Shown: piece after piece, positions 16,348-25,723 of the stretch
How positions within the stretch are numbered: position 1 is the first letter of the stretch
Layout of the letters: each line of letters starts with the position of its first letter
Made by a program: the position numbers and the translations under genes
Notes under the pieces: model-generated
The model's input: the letters and a program-made list of their open reading frames with translations, nothing else
The model's database searches: none
Told to the model about the DNA's origin: nothing
DNA from: JBKBXU01 sp046313675
GTDB taxonomy: Bacteria; Bacteroidota; Bacteroidia; Cytophagales; Cytophagaceae
Reading direction: 5' to 3'
Assembly (NCBI GenBank): GCA_046313675.1
Contig: JBKBXU010000016.1
Location: forward strand, 1 to 27,853
Length of the DNA stretch: 27,853 nucleotides

Positions 16348-17088
16348 ATGGGCCTTTTTAATTTTTTTAACAGAAAAAAAGAAAATGAATATATAAAGCC
16401 TCTGTTGGTTGATATGCATTCCCACCTTTTACCCGGATTGGATGATGGTGCCGAAACGCTTGAAGACTCCATGGAATTAATAAGGGAATTTGTAAACCTT
16501 GGCTTTAAAAAACTGATAACCACTCCTCACATAATGGGAGATTTTTATAAAAACACCCCTGAAGGAATCCATGAAAAGTTAAATCTGGTACGGGAGCAAA
16601 TAAAAAAAGAGAATCTTGATATCAGCCTTGATGCTGCTGCAGAATACTACCTTGATGAATGGTTCATCAAAAAACTTGATAAGCCTGAAAATCTTTTGAG
16701 CTTTGGAAATAAATACCTTCTTTTTGAAACCTCTTACATCAATGAACCGGTTCATTTAGATGAAGCCATTTTCCAGATAAAATCGTCGGGATTCCAACCC
16801 GTGCTTGCGCACCCCGAACGATATACTTATTTATATTCTGATTTTAAAAAGTTTATTGCTTTGTTTGAAAAAGGAATATATTTTCAGCTAAACCTGAATT
16901 CTTTATCTGGTTACTACTCGAAAACTGCTCAAATTTATGCGCAGAAATTAGTTGACAATAATATGGTAAATTTTGTTGGAACTGATTGTCACGGCATCAG
17001 ACATATGCATGCGTTTAAAAAGACAATTTCGAACAAATACTATAATAAACTTTTAGATTTGCCACTTTTGAACAACGAACTTCTTTAA
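16348..17088 (+). CDS. PHP-family protein-tyrosine phosphatase, CpsB/YwqE-like
   Basis: A 246-residue PHP-fold phosphatase. Metal-binding motifs are in order: VDMHSHLLPGLDDGA (21-35), ITTPH, AAEYY, LAHPERY and a C-terminal GTDCHG. This set is diagnostic for the manganese-dependent CpsB/YwqE/Wzb-substitute family, which removes phosphate from the tyrosine tail of BY-kinases. It starts one base after the Wzc-like stop, and its own stop overlaps the next start (TAATG). It replaces the low-molecular-weight phosphatase Wzb used in enterobacteria. Confidence 0.95.
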   Translation: MGLFNFFNRKKENEYIKPLLVDMHSHLLPGLDDGAETLEDSMELIREFVNLGFKKLITTPHIMGDFYKNTPEGIHEKLNLVREQIKKENLDISLDAAAEYYLDEWFIKKLDKPENLLSFGNKYLLFETSYINEPVHLDEAIFQIKSSGFQPVLAHPERYTYLYSDFKKFIALFEKGIYFQLNLNSLSGYYSKTAQIYAQKLVDNNMVNFVGTDCHGIRHMHAFKKTISNKYYNKLLDLPLLNNELL

Positions 17089-18071
17089 TGTTTTTTATTA
17101 CCGGATGCAATGGATTGGTAGGTAGCTATATTGCCCGAGACCTACTTCAGAAAGGAGAAAAAGTAAGAGCTCTTAAAAGAAAAGACTGTGATTTATCCCT
17201 ACTCAGAGATATTCAGGAGCAAATAGATTGGATTGAAGGTGATATAAGTGATGTAAGCCTCCTGGACGAAGCTCTTAAAGGAATAGATTACGTAATTCAT
17301 TCAGCAGCGGTAATTTCTTTTGCCCCCAAAGACAAAGAATTAATGTTCCGCATAAATGTCGAAGGAACAGCCAATATTGTAAACGCATCATTAAAAAATT
17401 CAATCAAAAATTTCTGTCATGTAAGTTCTGTAGCGGCTTTGGGTGAAAAAAAAGATTCTAAAAATATAGACGAAACTTCGGAATTTATTCTGGCAAACGC
17501 CTCAAACTATGGCTATTCAAAATATCTTTCAGAACTTGAGGTATATAGAGGTATTGAAGAAGGCCTGAATGCCTTTATCGTTAACCCCAGCATTATCTTG
17601 GGGCCTGGTAATTGGGAAAAAAGCAGCTCCAGATTATTTAAATATGTCTGGGAAGAAAATTTATTTTTCACTGAAGGGAAAATGAATTTTATCGACATCA
17701 GAGATGTTACTTCCATAATTATTCAACTCATGAATTTAACAGACATAAAAGGCGAAAGATTTATCTTAAATGCGGGGAGCGTTTCGTATAAAGACTTTTT
17801 CAATACAGTTGCTTATCATTTAGATGTACGTCCGCCAAAATATAAAATTAATACTTTTATAGCTGAAGTAGCATGGAGGCTGGAAGCTATAAAAAGTAAG
17901 ATTACAGGATCTTCTCCGTTGATAACCAAAGAAACGGCTAGAAACTCCCGAAAGGAAGTACTCTTTAATAATTTAAAAATAAGAGAAACACTGGGCGTTG
18001 GCTTTAGGACTATAGAAGATACGATCAACTGGTCCTGCCAGGAGCTGAAGGGCAAATATGCCCGCAGGTAA
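17088..18071 (+). CDS. Extended-SDR NAD-dependent epimerase/dehydratase-family protein
   Basis: A 327-residue Rossmann protein. MFFITGCNGLVGSYIA holds the TGxxGxxG motif (5-12), HSAAVISF follows strand four, the catalytic strand reads CHVSSVAALG, and the active site is YGYSK within NASNYGYSKYLSE, so Tyr and Lys are intact. The VNPSIILGPG segment is typical of the 3-beta-HSD/dihydroflavonol-reductase branch rather than of UDP-hexose 4-epimerases. It is translationally linked to the phosphatase (one-base overlap) and ends the capsule operon. It may act on a nucleotide sugar, but this branch also uses non-sugar substrates, so the role is open. Confidence 0.83.
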   Translation: MFFITGCNGLVGSYIARDLLQKGEKVRALKRKDCDLSLLRDIQEQIDWIEGDISDVSLLDEALKGIDYVIHSAAVISFAPKDKELMFRINVEGTANIVNASLKNSIKNFCHVSSVAALGEKKDSKNIDETSEFILANASNYGYSKYLSELEVYRGIEEGLNAFIVNPSIILGPGNWEKSSSRLFKYVWEENLFFTEGKMNFIDIRDVTSIIIQLMNLTDIKGERFILNAGSVSYKDFFNTVAYHLDVRPPKYKINTFIAEVAWRLEAIKSKITGSSPLITKETARNSRKEVLFNNLKIRETLGVGFRTIEDTINWSCQELKGKYARR

Positions 18072-18151
18072 GAAAATAATTCTTTTCCTGCTATCTTTTA
18101 TCTAATCATTTCTTAACTTTAATACGTATCATACTTTAAGAATTATTTAAT

Positions 18152-19549
18152 ATGAGTAGAGATTCAAACAAAAGCGCTGAAGAAAGGGAATCCGTTAGAA
18201 AATTTGAGCAAATGCTTAAAAACGGTGGAAGTTGCTTTTTTGACCTGAACACTTATGAATCCATCATAAATCATTATATCGAAGATGGCAAATTTAAAAA
18301 AGCTCTTAAAGCTTGTGACCATGCTTTGAATCTTTATCCTTATTCAGTCGAATTAATGGTAGAAAAAGCCAATCTTTTGCTCAGAAAGCAAGATTTTCAG
18401 GAAGCTTTGGATTTGGTAAATCAGGCTTCTTTATACCAACCTTACGACCTGGATTTAACCATACTGAAAGCAAACATTTATTCTCAGCTAAATGACCTTA
18501 AATCTGCTTTGAGCATTCTTGAAGATGCATTAAACATGTTCGAAGAGAAAGATCAGATTTATTATGCCTTGGGAATGGCTTATCAGGATGCTTCTGAATT
18601 TGACAAAGCCATAGAAGAATATAAAAAAGCGCTGGATTTCAACTTCAATAATGAAGATGTTATTTATGAATTAGCTTATTGCCTTGACCTTACAGGCAAA
18701 ATGGAGCAGAGTCTTGCGTATTACCAAAAATTTATAGACGCAGATCCCTTCTCCTATTACGCATGGTATAATATGGGAATCGTATATTTCAAACTCGGAA
18801 GGTTTGAAGATGCCATTTCTGCTTATGAATATGCCGTAGCCATAAATGAAGATTTCTCATCAGCTTACTGCAATATGGGAAATTGCTATGTAAATATGGG
18901 ATTGCTTGACAAAGCGATCGAATCATATTCACTAACCCTTGAGCATGAAGACCCCAGTGCTGAGATTTATTGCAGCATTGCCTCATGTTACGAAAAATTA
19001 AAAGATTGGCCTAAGGTTATTGAAAACTATAAAAAAGCAACTCAACTGGATCCATATTGCGATGATGCCTGGTCCGGGATAGGGAAAGCTTTGATGGAAA
19101 CTGAAAAATTCTTTGAAGCAATCCATTATTTTAAAAAAGCATTAAAGATAGACAATGAAAATGCTGAGTACTGGATGGGAAAGGCTGAATCTGAATATCA
19201 TACCGGAAATGTAATATCTTGTCTGGAAGCTTATGAAGAGGTTATAAACCTTGATCCACAAAATATGGATGCATGGCTAAACTGGTCATTTGTTTTTTAT
19301 GAACAAGGAGACACCGAAAAGGCCCTTGAGATCCTTGTAGACGCTATTAATGAATTTACTGAGGGTGCAGAATTGTATTATCGAGCCGCCGCATATCTTA
19401 TTATTGCAGGTAATTATAAAGAAGCCTTTATTTATTTAGAAAATGCATTAATTTTGGACTTTGAAAAACATACCCTTTTGTATGACTTTTTCCCGGAATT
19501 AGAAACACAAAAGGCTTTACACAAAATTATCGAACAGTATCGCAAATAA
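18152..19549 (+). CDS. Tetratricopeptide-repeat protein
   Basis: A 465-residue protein made almost entirely of TPR helices, about eleven repeats from around residue 40 to the C-terminus. Clear examples are AWYNMGIVYFKLGRFEDAI, YCNMGNCYVNMGLLDKAIE and AWSGIGKALMETEKFFEAI. There is no signal peptide or membrane helix, so it is probably cytoplasmic and acts as a protein-binding scaffold. It lies 80 bases after the capsule operon and one base before the ComA-like gene, and is probably the first gene of the downstream operon. I recognise no specific partner. Confidence 0.9.
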   Translation: MSRDSNKSAEERESVRKFEQMLKNGGSCFFDLNTYESIINHYIEDGKFKKALKACDHALNLYPYSVELMVEKANLLLRKQDFQEALDLVNQASLYQPYDLDLTILKANIYSQLNDLKSALSILEDALNMFEEKDQIYYALGMAYQDASEFDKAIEEYKKALDFNFNNEDVIYELAYCLDLTGKMEQSLAYYQKFIDADPFSYYAWYNMGIVYFKLGRFEDAISAYEYAVAINEDFSSAYCNMGNCYVNMGLLDKAIESYSLTLEHEDPSAEIYCSIASCYEKLKDWPKVIENYKKATQLDPYCDDAWSGIGKALMETEKFFEAIHYFKKALKIDNENAEYWMGKAESEYHTGNVISCLEAYEEVINLDPQNMDAWLNWSFVFYEQGDTEKALEILVDAINEFTEGAELYYRAAAYLIIAGNYKEAFIYLENALILDFEKHTLLYDFFPELETQKALHKIIEQYRK

Positions 19550-19550
19550 G

Positions 19551-20321
19551 ATGTATAATAATTTTTCACTTAATCAAATACCTGAAAGAACGACCAAGCC
19601 ACGTGACTCAGGAAGCACCATGGTAATGGACAAAGGCTTAAGTATCAGAGAAGTAGAAAACCTGATAGAAGTCTCCGGCCACTTTATAGATCTGGTAAAA
19701 CTTGGCTGGGCCACGTCTTTTGTAACTCCCAACCTGGGTACAAAACTGGATGTTTTCAGAAGCGCAGGCATTCCAACCTATTTTGGCGGGACCTTATTCG
19801 AAGCCTTTATCATCAGAGGGCAGTTTGAAGATTATCTGCGCCTTATTGATAAATATCAAATGACTTTTGCAGAAGTTTCAGACGGATCCATAGAACTGGA
19901 TCACGAAGAAAAGTGTAAATACATCAGCAAACTTGCAGAACATGTCACTGTTCTTTCAGAAGTAGGTTCTAAAGATGTAGAAAAGATAATACCTCCTTAT
20001 AAATGGATAAAGCTTATGCAGGCAGAACTTGATGCTGGAGCTTGGAAAGTAATAGGTGAGGCCCGTGAAGGTGGTAATGTAGGTTTATTCAGATCAAGCG
20101 GAGAAGTTCGCTCCGGCCTGGTAGAAGAAATTCTAACTCAGATTCCATTTGAAAAAATCATTTGGGAAGCTCCTCAAAGAGAACAACAGGTTTGGTTTAT
20201 TAAACTTTTGGGCGCCAATGTGAACTTGGGGAATATTTCTCCTAATGAAGTTATCCCTTTGGAAACTCTTCGACTAGGATTGAGAAGCGACACATTTGAC
20301 CATTTTTTGGATAAAAAATAA
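19551..20321 (+). CDS. Phosphosulfolactate synthase (ComA) family protein
   Basis: A 256-residue protein of normal ComA length. The family's blocks are all present: VKLGWATSFVTPN, VSDGSIELDHEEK, GEAREGGNVGLF, IIWEAPQREQQVWFIK, GANVNLGNI and the C-terminal LETLRLGLRSDT. Archaeal ComA joins sulfite to phosphoenolpyruvate to give phosphosulfolactate, the first step to coenzyme M; in Bacillus a homologue supports spore sulfolactate production. No ComB or ComC homologue is in the window. It follows the TPR gene by one base and precedes the DUF368 gene by five. The family is sure, but the reaction in this organism is inferred from homology. Confidence 0.88.
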   Translation: MYNNFSLNQIPERTTKPRDSGSTMVMDKGLSIREVENLIEVSGHFIDLVKLGWATSFVTPNLGTKLDVFRSAGIPTYFGGTLFEAFIIRGQFEDYLRLIDKYQMTFAEVSDGSIELDHEEKCKYISKLAEHVTVLSEVGSKDVEKIIPPYKWIKLMQAELDAGAWKVIGEAREGGNVGLFRSSGEVRSGLVEEILTQIPFEKIIWEAPQREQQVWFIKLLGANVNLGNISPNEVIPLETLRLGLRSDTFDHFLDKK

Positions 20322-20326
20322 GCATT

Positions 20327-21262
20327 TTGAACCTTAAGAAAAACATCAGCTTATTCTTAAAAGGAATGGCAATGGGTGCAGCCGATGTGGTGCCGGGGGT
20401 TTCCGGTGGTACCATCGCTTTTATTTCCGGAATTTATGAGAAACTGTTAGCCTCTATTAATTCCATTGATACCCATGCCATTAAACTATTGTCCGGGTTT
20501 AAAATCAAAGAACTATGGCAATACATCAATGGAAATTTCCTGTTAATATTAATATCGGGAATATTCCTCAGTATTGTGTCACTTTCAAGAATTGTTCTAT
20601 ACCTCCTTGAAAACCACGCTGTTCTTTTATGGTCATTCTTCTTTGGACTTATCTTAGGTTCTGTATTTTTAATACTACCACAAATTAAGAAATGGCACGT
20701 AGGGGTGGTTCTAGCAGGAATAATTGGTACAATAGGGGCATTTTACATCACAACAGCCACCCCTACCCAAACTCCTGAAGCTTTGTATTTTATTTTCTTT
20801 TCAGGTGCATTGGCTATATGTGCAATGATTTTACCGGGAATATCCGGAAGCTTTATCTTGCTGATTCTGGGTAAGTATGAATACATACTAAATTCCCTTA
20901 AAGAATTCAATATAAGTGTTATTCTGACTTTTGGTGCAGGCTGTATTGCAGGCTTGTTAACCTTTGCCAGGGTTTTAAAACATTTATTAAATAATTATCA
21001 TAATATAACCATTGCCATTTTAACAGGATTTATGTTGGGCTCGCTCAATAAAGTCTGGCCATGGAAAGAAACCATCGAAACCTTTACGGATAGACATGGA
21101 AATATAAAACCTCTTATACAAAGAAACGTTTCACCCTTTGATTTTAAAGAAATAACAGGACAAGAACCTTATTTTATTGGAGCGGTCGCTTTGGCCATTA
21201 TTGGTTTTGTTGCCGTGTACCTGCTCGGATCCTTATCTATGCGTAAAGAAACTAAGGCATGA
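20327..21262 (+). CDS. DUF368 undecaprenyl-phosphate translocase, PopT-like
   Basis: A 311-residue membrane protein with about eight hydrophobic segments. The diagnostic N-terminal block KGMAMGAADVVPGVSGGT and a second related block, CAMILPGISGSFILLILGKY, form the inverted pair of re-entrant motifs of the DUF368 family. Members (PopT) were shown to carry undecaprenyl phosphate back across the membrane for reuse in wall and glycan synthesis. The start used is a TTG at 20327; no ATG or GTG fits the family N-terminus, and the next ATG would remove residues before the conserved motif. The aroE start overlaps its stop by four bases. Confidence 0.9.
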   Translation: MNLKKNISLFLKGMAMGAADVVPGVSGGTIAFISGIYEKLLASINSIDTHAIKLLSGFKIKELWQYINGNFLLILISGIFLSIVSLSRIVLYLLENHAVLLWSFFFGLILGSVFLILPQIKKWHVGVVLAGIIGTIGAFYITTATPTQTPEALYFIFFSGALAICAMILPGISGSFILLILGKYEYILNSLKEFNISVILTFGAGCIAGLLTFARVLKHLLNNYHNITIAILTGFMLGSLNKVWPWKETIETFTDRHGNIKPLIQRNVSPFDFKEITGQEPYFIGAVALAIIGFVAVYLLGSLSMRKETKA

Positions 21263-21996
21263 GACTTTTTGGCTTAATAGGATATCCTCTAACGCATTCT
21301 TTTTCTAAAAAATATTTTACAGAAAAATTTGACAAGGAGAACATTACTGATGCCCGTTACGAACTCTTTGAGCTCAAAGACATTTCGGAGTTTCCGGAAG
21401 TTTTAAAAAACAATCCGGATTTGTGTGGACTAAACGTTACCATTCCTTACAAAGAAGCCATCATACCATATCTGGATGAACTGGATGAACCAGTAAAAAA
21501 TATAAATGCTGTCAACGTCATCAAAGTTGAAAAAGGAAAAATACTCAAAGGGTACAATTCTGATTACTACGGATTTAAAGTCTCACTTTTAAAACTTATA
21601 CAAAAAGTTGACCCTAGGTATAAGTCACTTATTCTTGGCAGTGGAGGTGCATCCAAAGCTGTCTGTGCGGCACTTGATGATTTAGGCATACCTTATCTTA
21701 CCGTCAGCAGAAAAGCTGATAAGGGTATTACTTATAGTGATATTGATGAATCTCTTATCAGAGATTACCAAATCATCATTAATACTACGCCTCTTGGGAT
21801 GTATCCCAAGACCGACTCTTGCCCTGACATCCCGTATAATTTTCTAACTTCAGACCATTATCTTTTTGATTTGGTCTATAATCCGGAAGAAACACTTTTC
21901 ATGCAAAGAGGAAAAGCAGCCGGAGCTCAAACTAAAAACGGTTTGGAGATGTTGTATCTACAGGCTGAAAAGGCCTGGGAGATATGGAATTCCTAG
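21259..21996 (+). CDS. aroE: Shikimate dehydrogenase
   Basis: A 245-residue AroE, slightly short of the usual 270. MRLFGLIGYPLTHSFSKKY holds the shikimate-binding Ser pair, NVTIPYKE the catalytic Lys, YNSDYYGF the catalytic Asp, and LGSGGASKAV the glycine-rich NADP loop, followed by INTTPLGMYP and a C-terminal NGLEMLYLQA. It reduces 3-dehydroshikimate to shikimate in aromatic amino acid synthesis. It shares an ATGA overlap with the PopT-like gene and ends 22 bases before uvrB. Confidence 0.96.
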   Translation: MRLFGLIGYPLTHSFSKKYFTEKFDKENITDARYELFELKDISEFPEVLKNNPDLCGLNVTIPYKEAIIPYLDELDEPVKNINAVNVIKVEKGKILKGYNSDYYGFKVSLLKLIQKVDPRYKSLILGSGGASKAVCAALDDLGIPYLTVSRKADKGITYSDIDESLIRDYQIIINTTPLGMYPKTDSCPDIPYNFLTSDHYLFDLVYNPEETLFMQRGKAAGAQTKNGLEMLYLQAEKAWEIWNS

Positions 21997-22018
21997 TCAT
22001 TTAGTTTATTTTTAGTTT

Positions 22019-24040
22019 ATGGATTTTAAAATTACGTCAGAATACTCACCTACCGGTGACCAACCAAAAGCTATTGAGAATCTGGTAGAAGGTATAAATA
22101 AAGGAGAAACTGCTCAAACCTTGTTAGGTGTAACTGGCTCGGGTAAAACTTTTACCGTAGCTAATGTGGTGAATCAAATTCAAAAACCTACCCTTGTACT
22201 AAGCCATAATAAAACACTGGCAGCCCAACTTTATGGAGAGTTCAAACAATTTTTCCCTGACAATCTTGTAGAGTATTTTATATCCTACTATGATTACTAC
22301 CAACCCGAAGCTTACCTGGCCTCAAGTAATCTTTATATCGAAAAAGATCTTTCTATTAATGAAGAAATTGAAAAATTACGACTTAGAGCCACCTCTGCTT
22401 TAATGAGCGGGCGCAAAGATGTCATCGTAGTTGCTTCTGTTTCCTGTATTTATGGTATAGGAAACCCGGTTGAGTTTAAAAAGAACATTGTAGAAGTTTC
22501 ACAGGGCGATGTGGTCAGCCGAAACCAGTTTTTATACTCTCTGGTCAACATACTTTACAATCGTACAACAGGAGAGTTTAAAAGGGGTACCTTCAGGGTA
22601 ACAGGTGACACGGTAGATATTTTCCCGGCCTATGCAGATTATGCCTATCGGGTATATTTCTGGGGTGATGAAATTGAAGCCTTGCAAAGGATAGAACCGG
22701 AAAACGGAAAAAAGATATCCGATGAAAAGTTTGTTGTAATATATCCGGCAAATCTTTTTGTAACAGGAAAAGATTTATTACATACGGCAATTAAAGAAAT
22801 CCAGAATGATCTGGTTGCTCAGATAAGCCTTTTTGAAAGCGAACAGCGCTACCTGGAAGCTAAACGTGTTCAGGAACGAACAGAGTTTGATATGGAAATG
22901 ATGCGCGAACTTGGCTACTGCTCGGGCATAGAAAACTATTCTCGGTATTTTGACCGGCGTAACCCCGGTTCCAGACCTTTCTGCCTTTTGGATTACTTTC
23001 CGGACGACTATCTAATGGTAATTGATGAAAGTCATGTTACCTTACCACAGGTAAAAGCTATGTGGGGAGGTGACCGCTCGAGAAAGACTTCCCTGGTAGA
23101 TTATGGCTTCCGACTGCCATCCGCTCTGGACAATCGCCCTTTGACCTTCAATGAATTTGAAGACATTATTAACCAGGTAATATTTGTTAGTGCCACACCG
23201 GGTGATTATGAACTGCGGCGCTCAGAAGGCGTCATTGTGGAACAAATTATTCGTCCGACCGGACTGCTTGACCCTGTTATAGAAGTAAGGCCAAGCAAAA
23301 ACCAGATTGATGATTTGATTGAGGAAATTGATGAGCGAATAAGAGCAAAGGAAAGAGTCCTCATTACTACCCTCACAAAAAGAATGGCCGAGGAACTGAC
23401 GAAGTACCTTGATCGCTTAAATATAAAAACAAGGTACATACATTCAGAGGTTAAAACCCTTGACCGGGTTGAAATATTAAGAGAACTGAGATTAGGAGTA
23501 TTTGATGTTCTGGTTGGGGTAAATTTACTCAGAGAAGGATTGGATTTACCTGAGGTCTCCCTTGTCGCCATAATGGATGCGGACAAAGAAGGATTCCTGC
23601 GTAACGTCCGTTCCTTGATACAAACTATAGGCCGTGCCGCAAGAAACTCTAACGGGAAGGTTTTAATGTATGCTGATAAAATGACTGAATCAATGGAAAA
23701 TGCCATCGAAGAAACTAACCGAAGAAGAGCTATTCAGCAGGAATATAATGAAAAACACAACATCACTCCTACCACCGTTCTAAAATCGACTGAGTCCATA
23801 ATGGGTCAGACGAAAGTGGCCGACTCGAAAAAAGTCATAAAAAAATATTATACCGAACCCGAAGAAAGTTCACTTGCTGCAGATCCTGTAATGGCGTATA
23901 TGAGCAAAGAAGAATTAACAAAAATGGTGACTAAAACTCAGAAGCAAATGGAAAAAGCGGCCAAAGAGCTTGATTTTATTGAAGCGGCGCGTCTGAGAGA
24001 TGAATTATTTTCAATTAAGAGTTTAATGGAAAAAAAATAA
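22019..24040 (+). CDS. uvrB: UvrABC excision nuclease subunit B
   Basis: A 673-residue UvrB of standard length. Walker A GVTGSGKT (37-44), the damage-binding beta-hairpin region YYDYYQPEAYLASSN, helicase motif II DESHV, EGLDLPEVSLVAIMDADKEGF and QTIGRAARN are present, and a C-terminal UVR motif (KELDFIEAARLRDE) binds UvrC. It verifies DNA lesions loaded by UvrA and positions UvrC for incision in nucleotide excision repair. It lies 22 bases after aroE and may share its transcript. No LexA-like operator is recognisable upstream. Confidence 0.98.
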   Translation: MDFKITSEYSPTGDQPKAIENLVEGINKGETAQTLLGVTGSGKTFTVANVVNQIQKPTLVLSHNKTLAAQLYGEFKQFFPDNLVEYFISYYDYYQPEAYLASSNLYIEKDLSINEEIEKLRLRATSALMSGRKDVIVVASVSCIYGIGNPVEFKKNIVEVSQGDVVSRNQFLYSLVNILYNRTTGEFKRGTFRVTGDTVDIFPAYADYAYRVYFWGDEIEALQRIEPENGKKISDEKFVVIYPANLFVTGKDLLHTAIKEIQNDLVAQISLFESEQRYLEAKRVQERTEFDMEMMRELGYCSGIENYSRYFDRRNPGSRPFCLLDYFPDDYLMVIDESHVTLPQVKAMWGGDRSRKTSLVDYGFRLPSALDNRPLTFNEFEDIINQVIFVSATPGDYELRRSEGVIVEQIIRPTGLLDPVIEVRPSKNQIDDLIEEIDERIRAKERVLITTLTKRMAEELTKYLDRLNIKTRYIHSEVKTLDRVEILRELRLGVFDVLVGVNLLREGLDLPEVSLVAIMDADKEGFLRNVRSLIQTIGRAARNSNGKVLMYADKMTESMENAIEETNRRRAIQQEYNEKHNITPTTVLKSTESIMGQTKVADSKKVIKKYYTEPEESSLAADPVMAYMSKEELTKMVTKTQKQMEKAAKELDFIEAARLRDELFSIKSLMEKK

Positions 24041-24220
24041 CATTTCCTGCAAATGCATGGCACTGACCTTTTAAATAATTGTTCAAAAAATCAGGCTCAA
24101 TTTTTGCATTGAACGCATAACAGGATTACAATAAAATAGGTTTATTATAGTAAATTCCTCATTTTTATTACTATTTTGGCATTGCAAAGTCTTACTTTTA
24201 ATATATAACTCTTTTTTTAT

Positions 24221-25672
24221 ATGACCACTAAAAGAAAAATTACAGTAGCTTACGGAGATGGAATAGGTCCGGAAATCATGAAAGTAACACTGGATATTCT
24301 GGAAAAATCAGGAGCTTCTTTGGAATACGATGTGATAGAGATTGGAGAAAAGATGTTCCATAAAGGATACACTTCTGGAATTTCCCCGGACGCCTGGGAT
24401 TCACTTCGCGAAAATAAAGTATTTTTAAAAGGCCCTATTACGACTCCACAGGGCGGTGGATACAAAAGCCTTAATGTTACAACCCGTAAAACCTTAGGCT
24501 TATTTGCCAATGTAAGGCCTGTAAACTCTTATCACCCTTATGTTAAAACCAAGCACCCTAAAATGGACATGGTTATTATAAGGGAAAATGAGGAAGATTT
24601 ATATGCGGGGATTGAACATCAGCAAACAAATGAAGTAACGCAATGTCTGAAACTTATTTCCAAACCGGGAACTGAAAAAATCATTCGCTTTGCTTTTGAA
24701 TATGCCAAAGCGTACAATAGAAAAAAAGTTACCTGCTTCACAAAAGACAACATTATGAAACTTACCGATGGATTGTTTCATAAAATCTTTGATGAAATTG
24801 GCGCAGAGTATCCCGATATTGAAAAAGACCATTGGATAATTGATATAGGGTCAGCCAAAATCGCAGATAGCCCGGAAGAATTTGACGTGATAGTAACGTT
24901 AAATCTTTATGGCGACATAATCTCCGATATAGCCGCCCAGGTTTCTGGCTCGGTAGGCTTGGGAGGATCAGCCAATATAGGATCAGATTACGCTATGTTC
25001 GAAGCCATTCATGGTTCGGCACCACCGATTGCCGGACAAGGCATCGCCAATCCTTCAGGTTTGATATTAGGAGCAATACAGATGCTTGTATACATTGGCC
25101 AGGCAGATATTGCCGAGAAAATCCATAATGCCTGGTTAAAGACGTTGGAAGATGGCATTCATACAGGAGATATTTACAAAGAAGGTTTATCAACTAAAAA
25201 AGTAGGAACAAAAGAGTTTGGAGATGCCCTGATCGAACGATTAGGGAAAAAACCTGAAAAGTTCGACCCGGTGACTTATACCAATACCAGAATAACTATT
25301 AAAGAAAACCTCTCACAGGTTAAAGCAAAGAAAGAGTTGGTAGGGGTAGACATCTTTCTGGATTGGACCGGTAAAGACAAAAACCCTGATGAGCTTGGTG
25401 AACTTATAAAAGATATTAGTTCCGGACCATTCAAGCTTAAAATGATTACCAATAGAGGGATTAAGGTTTATCCTGAAGGCCATCCTGAAACCTTCTGCAC
25501 CGACCACTGGCGCTGTAGGTTTACATCCAAAACCATGGATCAGGAAGGCTCCTATGAAGATGTGTTGGCATTATCAAAAATACTCATTGAAAAGAAACTT
25601 GATATAATAAAAACAGAAAACCTTTGCCGGTTTGATGGGAAAATTTCTTTCTCCCTCGGGCAGGGAGAGTAA
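24221..25672 (+). CDS. icd: NADP-dependent isocitrate dehydrogenase (long form)
   Basis: A 483-residue member of the isocitrate/isopropylmalate dehydrogenase family. TVAYGDGIGPEIM is the N-terminal motif, KGPITTPQGGGYKSLNVTTRK contains the substrate-binding Ser and Arg residues, IIRENEEDLYAGIEH holds the catalytic region, and LNLYGDIISDIAAQ the metal-binding aspartates, followed by AIHGSAPPIAGQGIANP. An extra C-terminal domain of about 140 residues beyond the core matches the Thermus-type long enzyme (about 496 residues) common in Bacteroidota. It oxidises isocitrate to 2-oxoglutarate in the citric acid cycle. It is a single-gene unit: 180 bases upstream with no clear promoter match, and a strong terminator after it. 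Confidence 0.93.
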   Translation: MTTKRKITVAYGDGIGPEIMKVTLDILEKSGASLEYDVIEIGEKMFHKGYTSGISPDAWDSLRENKVFLKGPITTPQGGGYKSLNVTTRKTLGLFANVRPVNSYHPYVKTKHPKMDMVIIRENEEDLYAGIEHQQTNEVTQCLKLISKPGTEKIIRFAFEYAKAYNRKKVTCFTKDNIMKLTDGLFHKIFDEIGAEYPDIEKDHWIIDIGSAKIADSPEEFDVIVTLNLYGDIISDIAAQVSGSVGLGGSANIGSDYAMFEAIHGSAPPIAGQGIANPSGLILGAIQMLVYIGQADIAEKIHNAWLKTLEDGIHTGDIYKEGLSTKKVGTKEFGDALIERLGKKPEKFDPVTYTNTRITIKENLSQVKAKKELVGVDIFLDWTGKDKNPDELGELIKDISSGPFKLKMITNRGIKVYPEGHPETFCTDHWRCRFTSKTMDQEGSYEDVLALSKILIEKKLDIIKTENLCRFDGKISFSLGQGE

Positions 25673-25678
25673 GTTACC

Positions 25679-25713
25679 AAAAAGGACAATGATTCATCAT
25701 TGTCCTTTTTTTA
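25679..25713 (+). terminator. Strong intrinsic terminator of icd
   Basis: GGACAATGA (25684-25692) pairs perfectly with TCATTGTCC (25697-25705) around a TTCA loop. The flanking A and T runs extend the stem to 14 base pairs, followed by a run of seven T. It begins seven bases after the icd stop and is symmetric enough to work in both directions. Confidence 0.93.
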
Positions 25714-25723
25714 TACATAAAAT

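Noticed and set aside
23206..23706. Minus-strand frame of 166 codons inside uvrB
   Set aside because: It is antisense to a highly conserved part of uvrB, and its Ser/Arg-rich composition is that of a shadow frame.
24041..24220. Promoter of icd
   Set aside because: TACTTTTA at 24193 and AATTTTTG at 24099 are near matches to TAnnTTTG, but neither has a TTG at suitable spacing.
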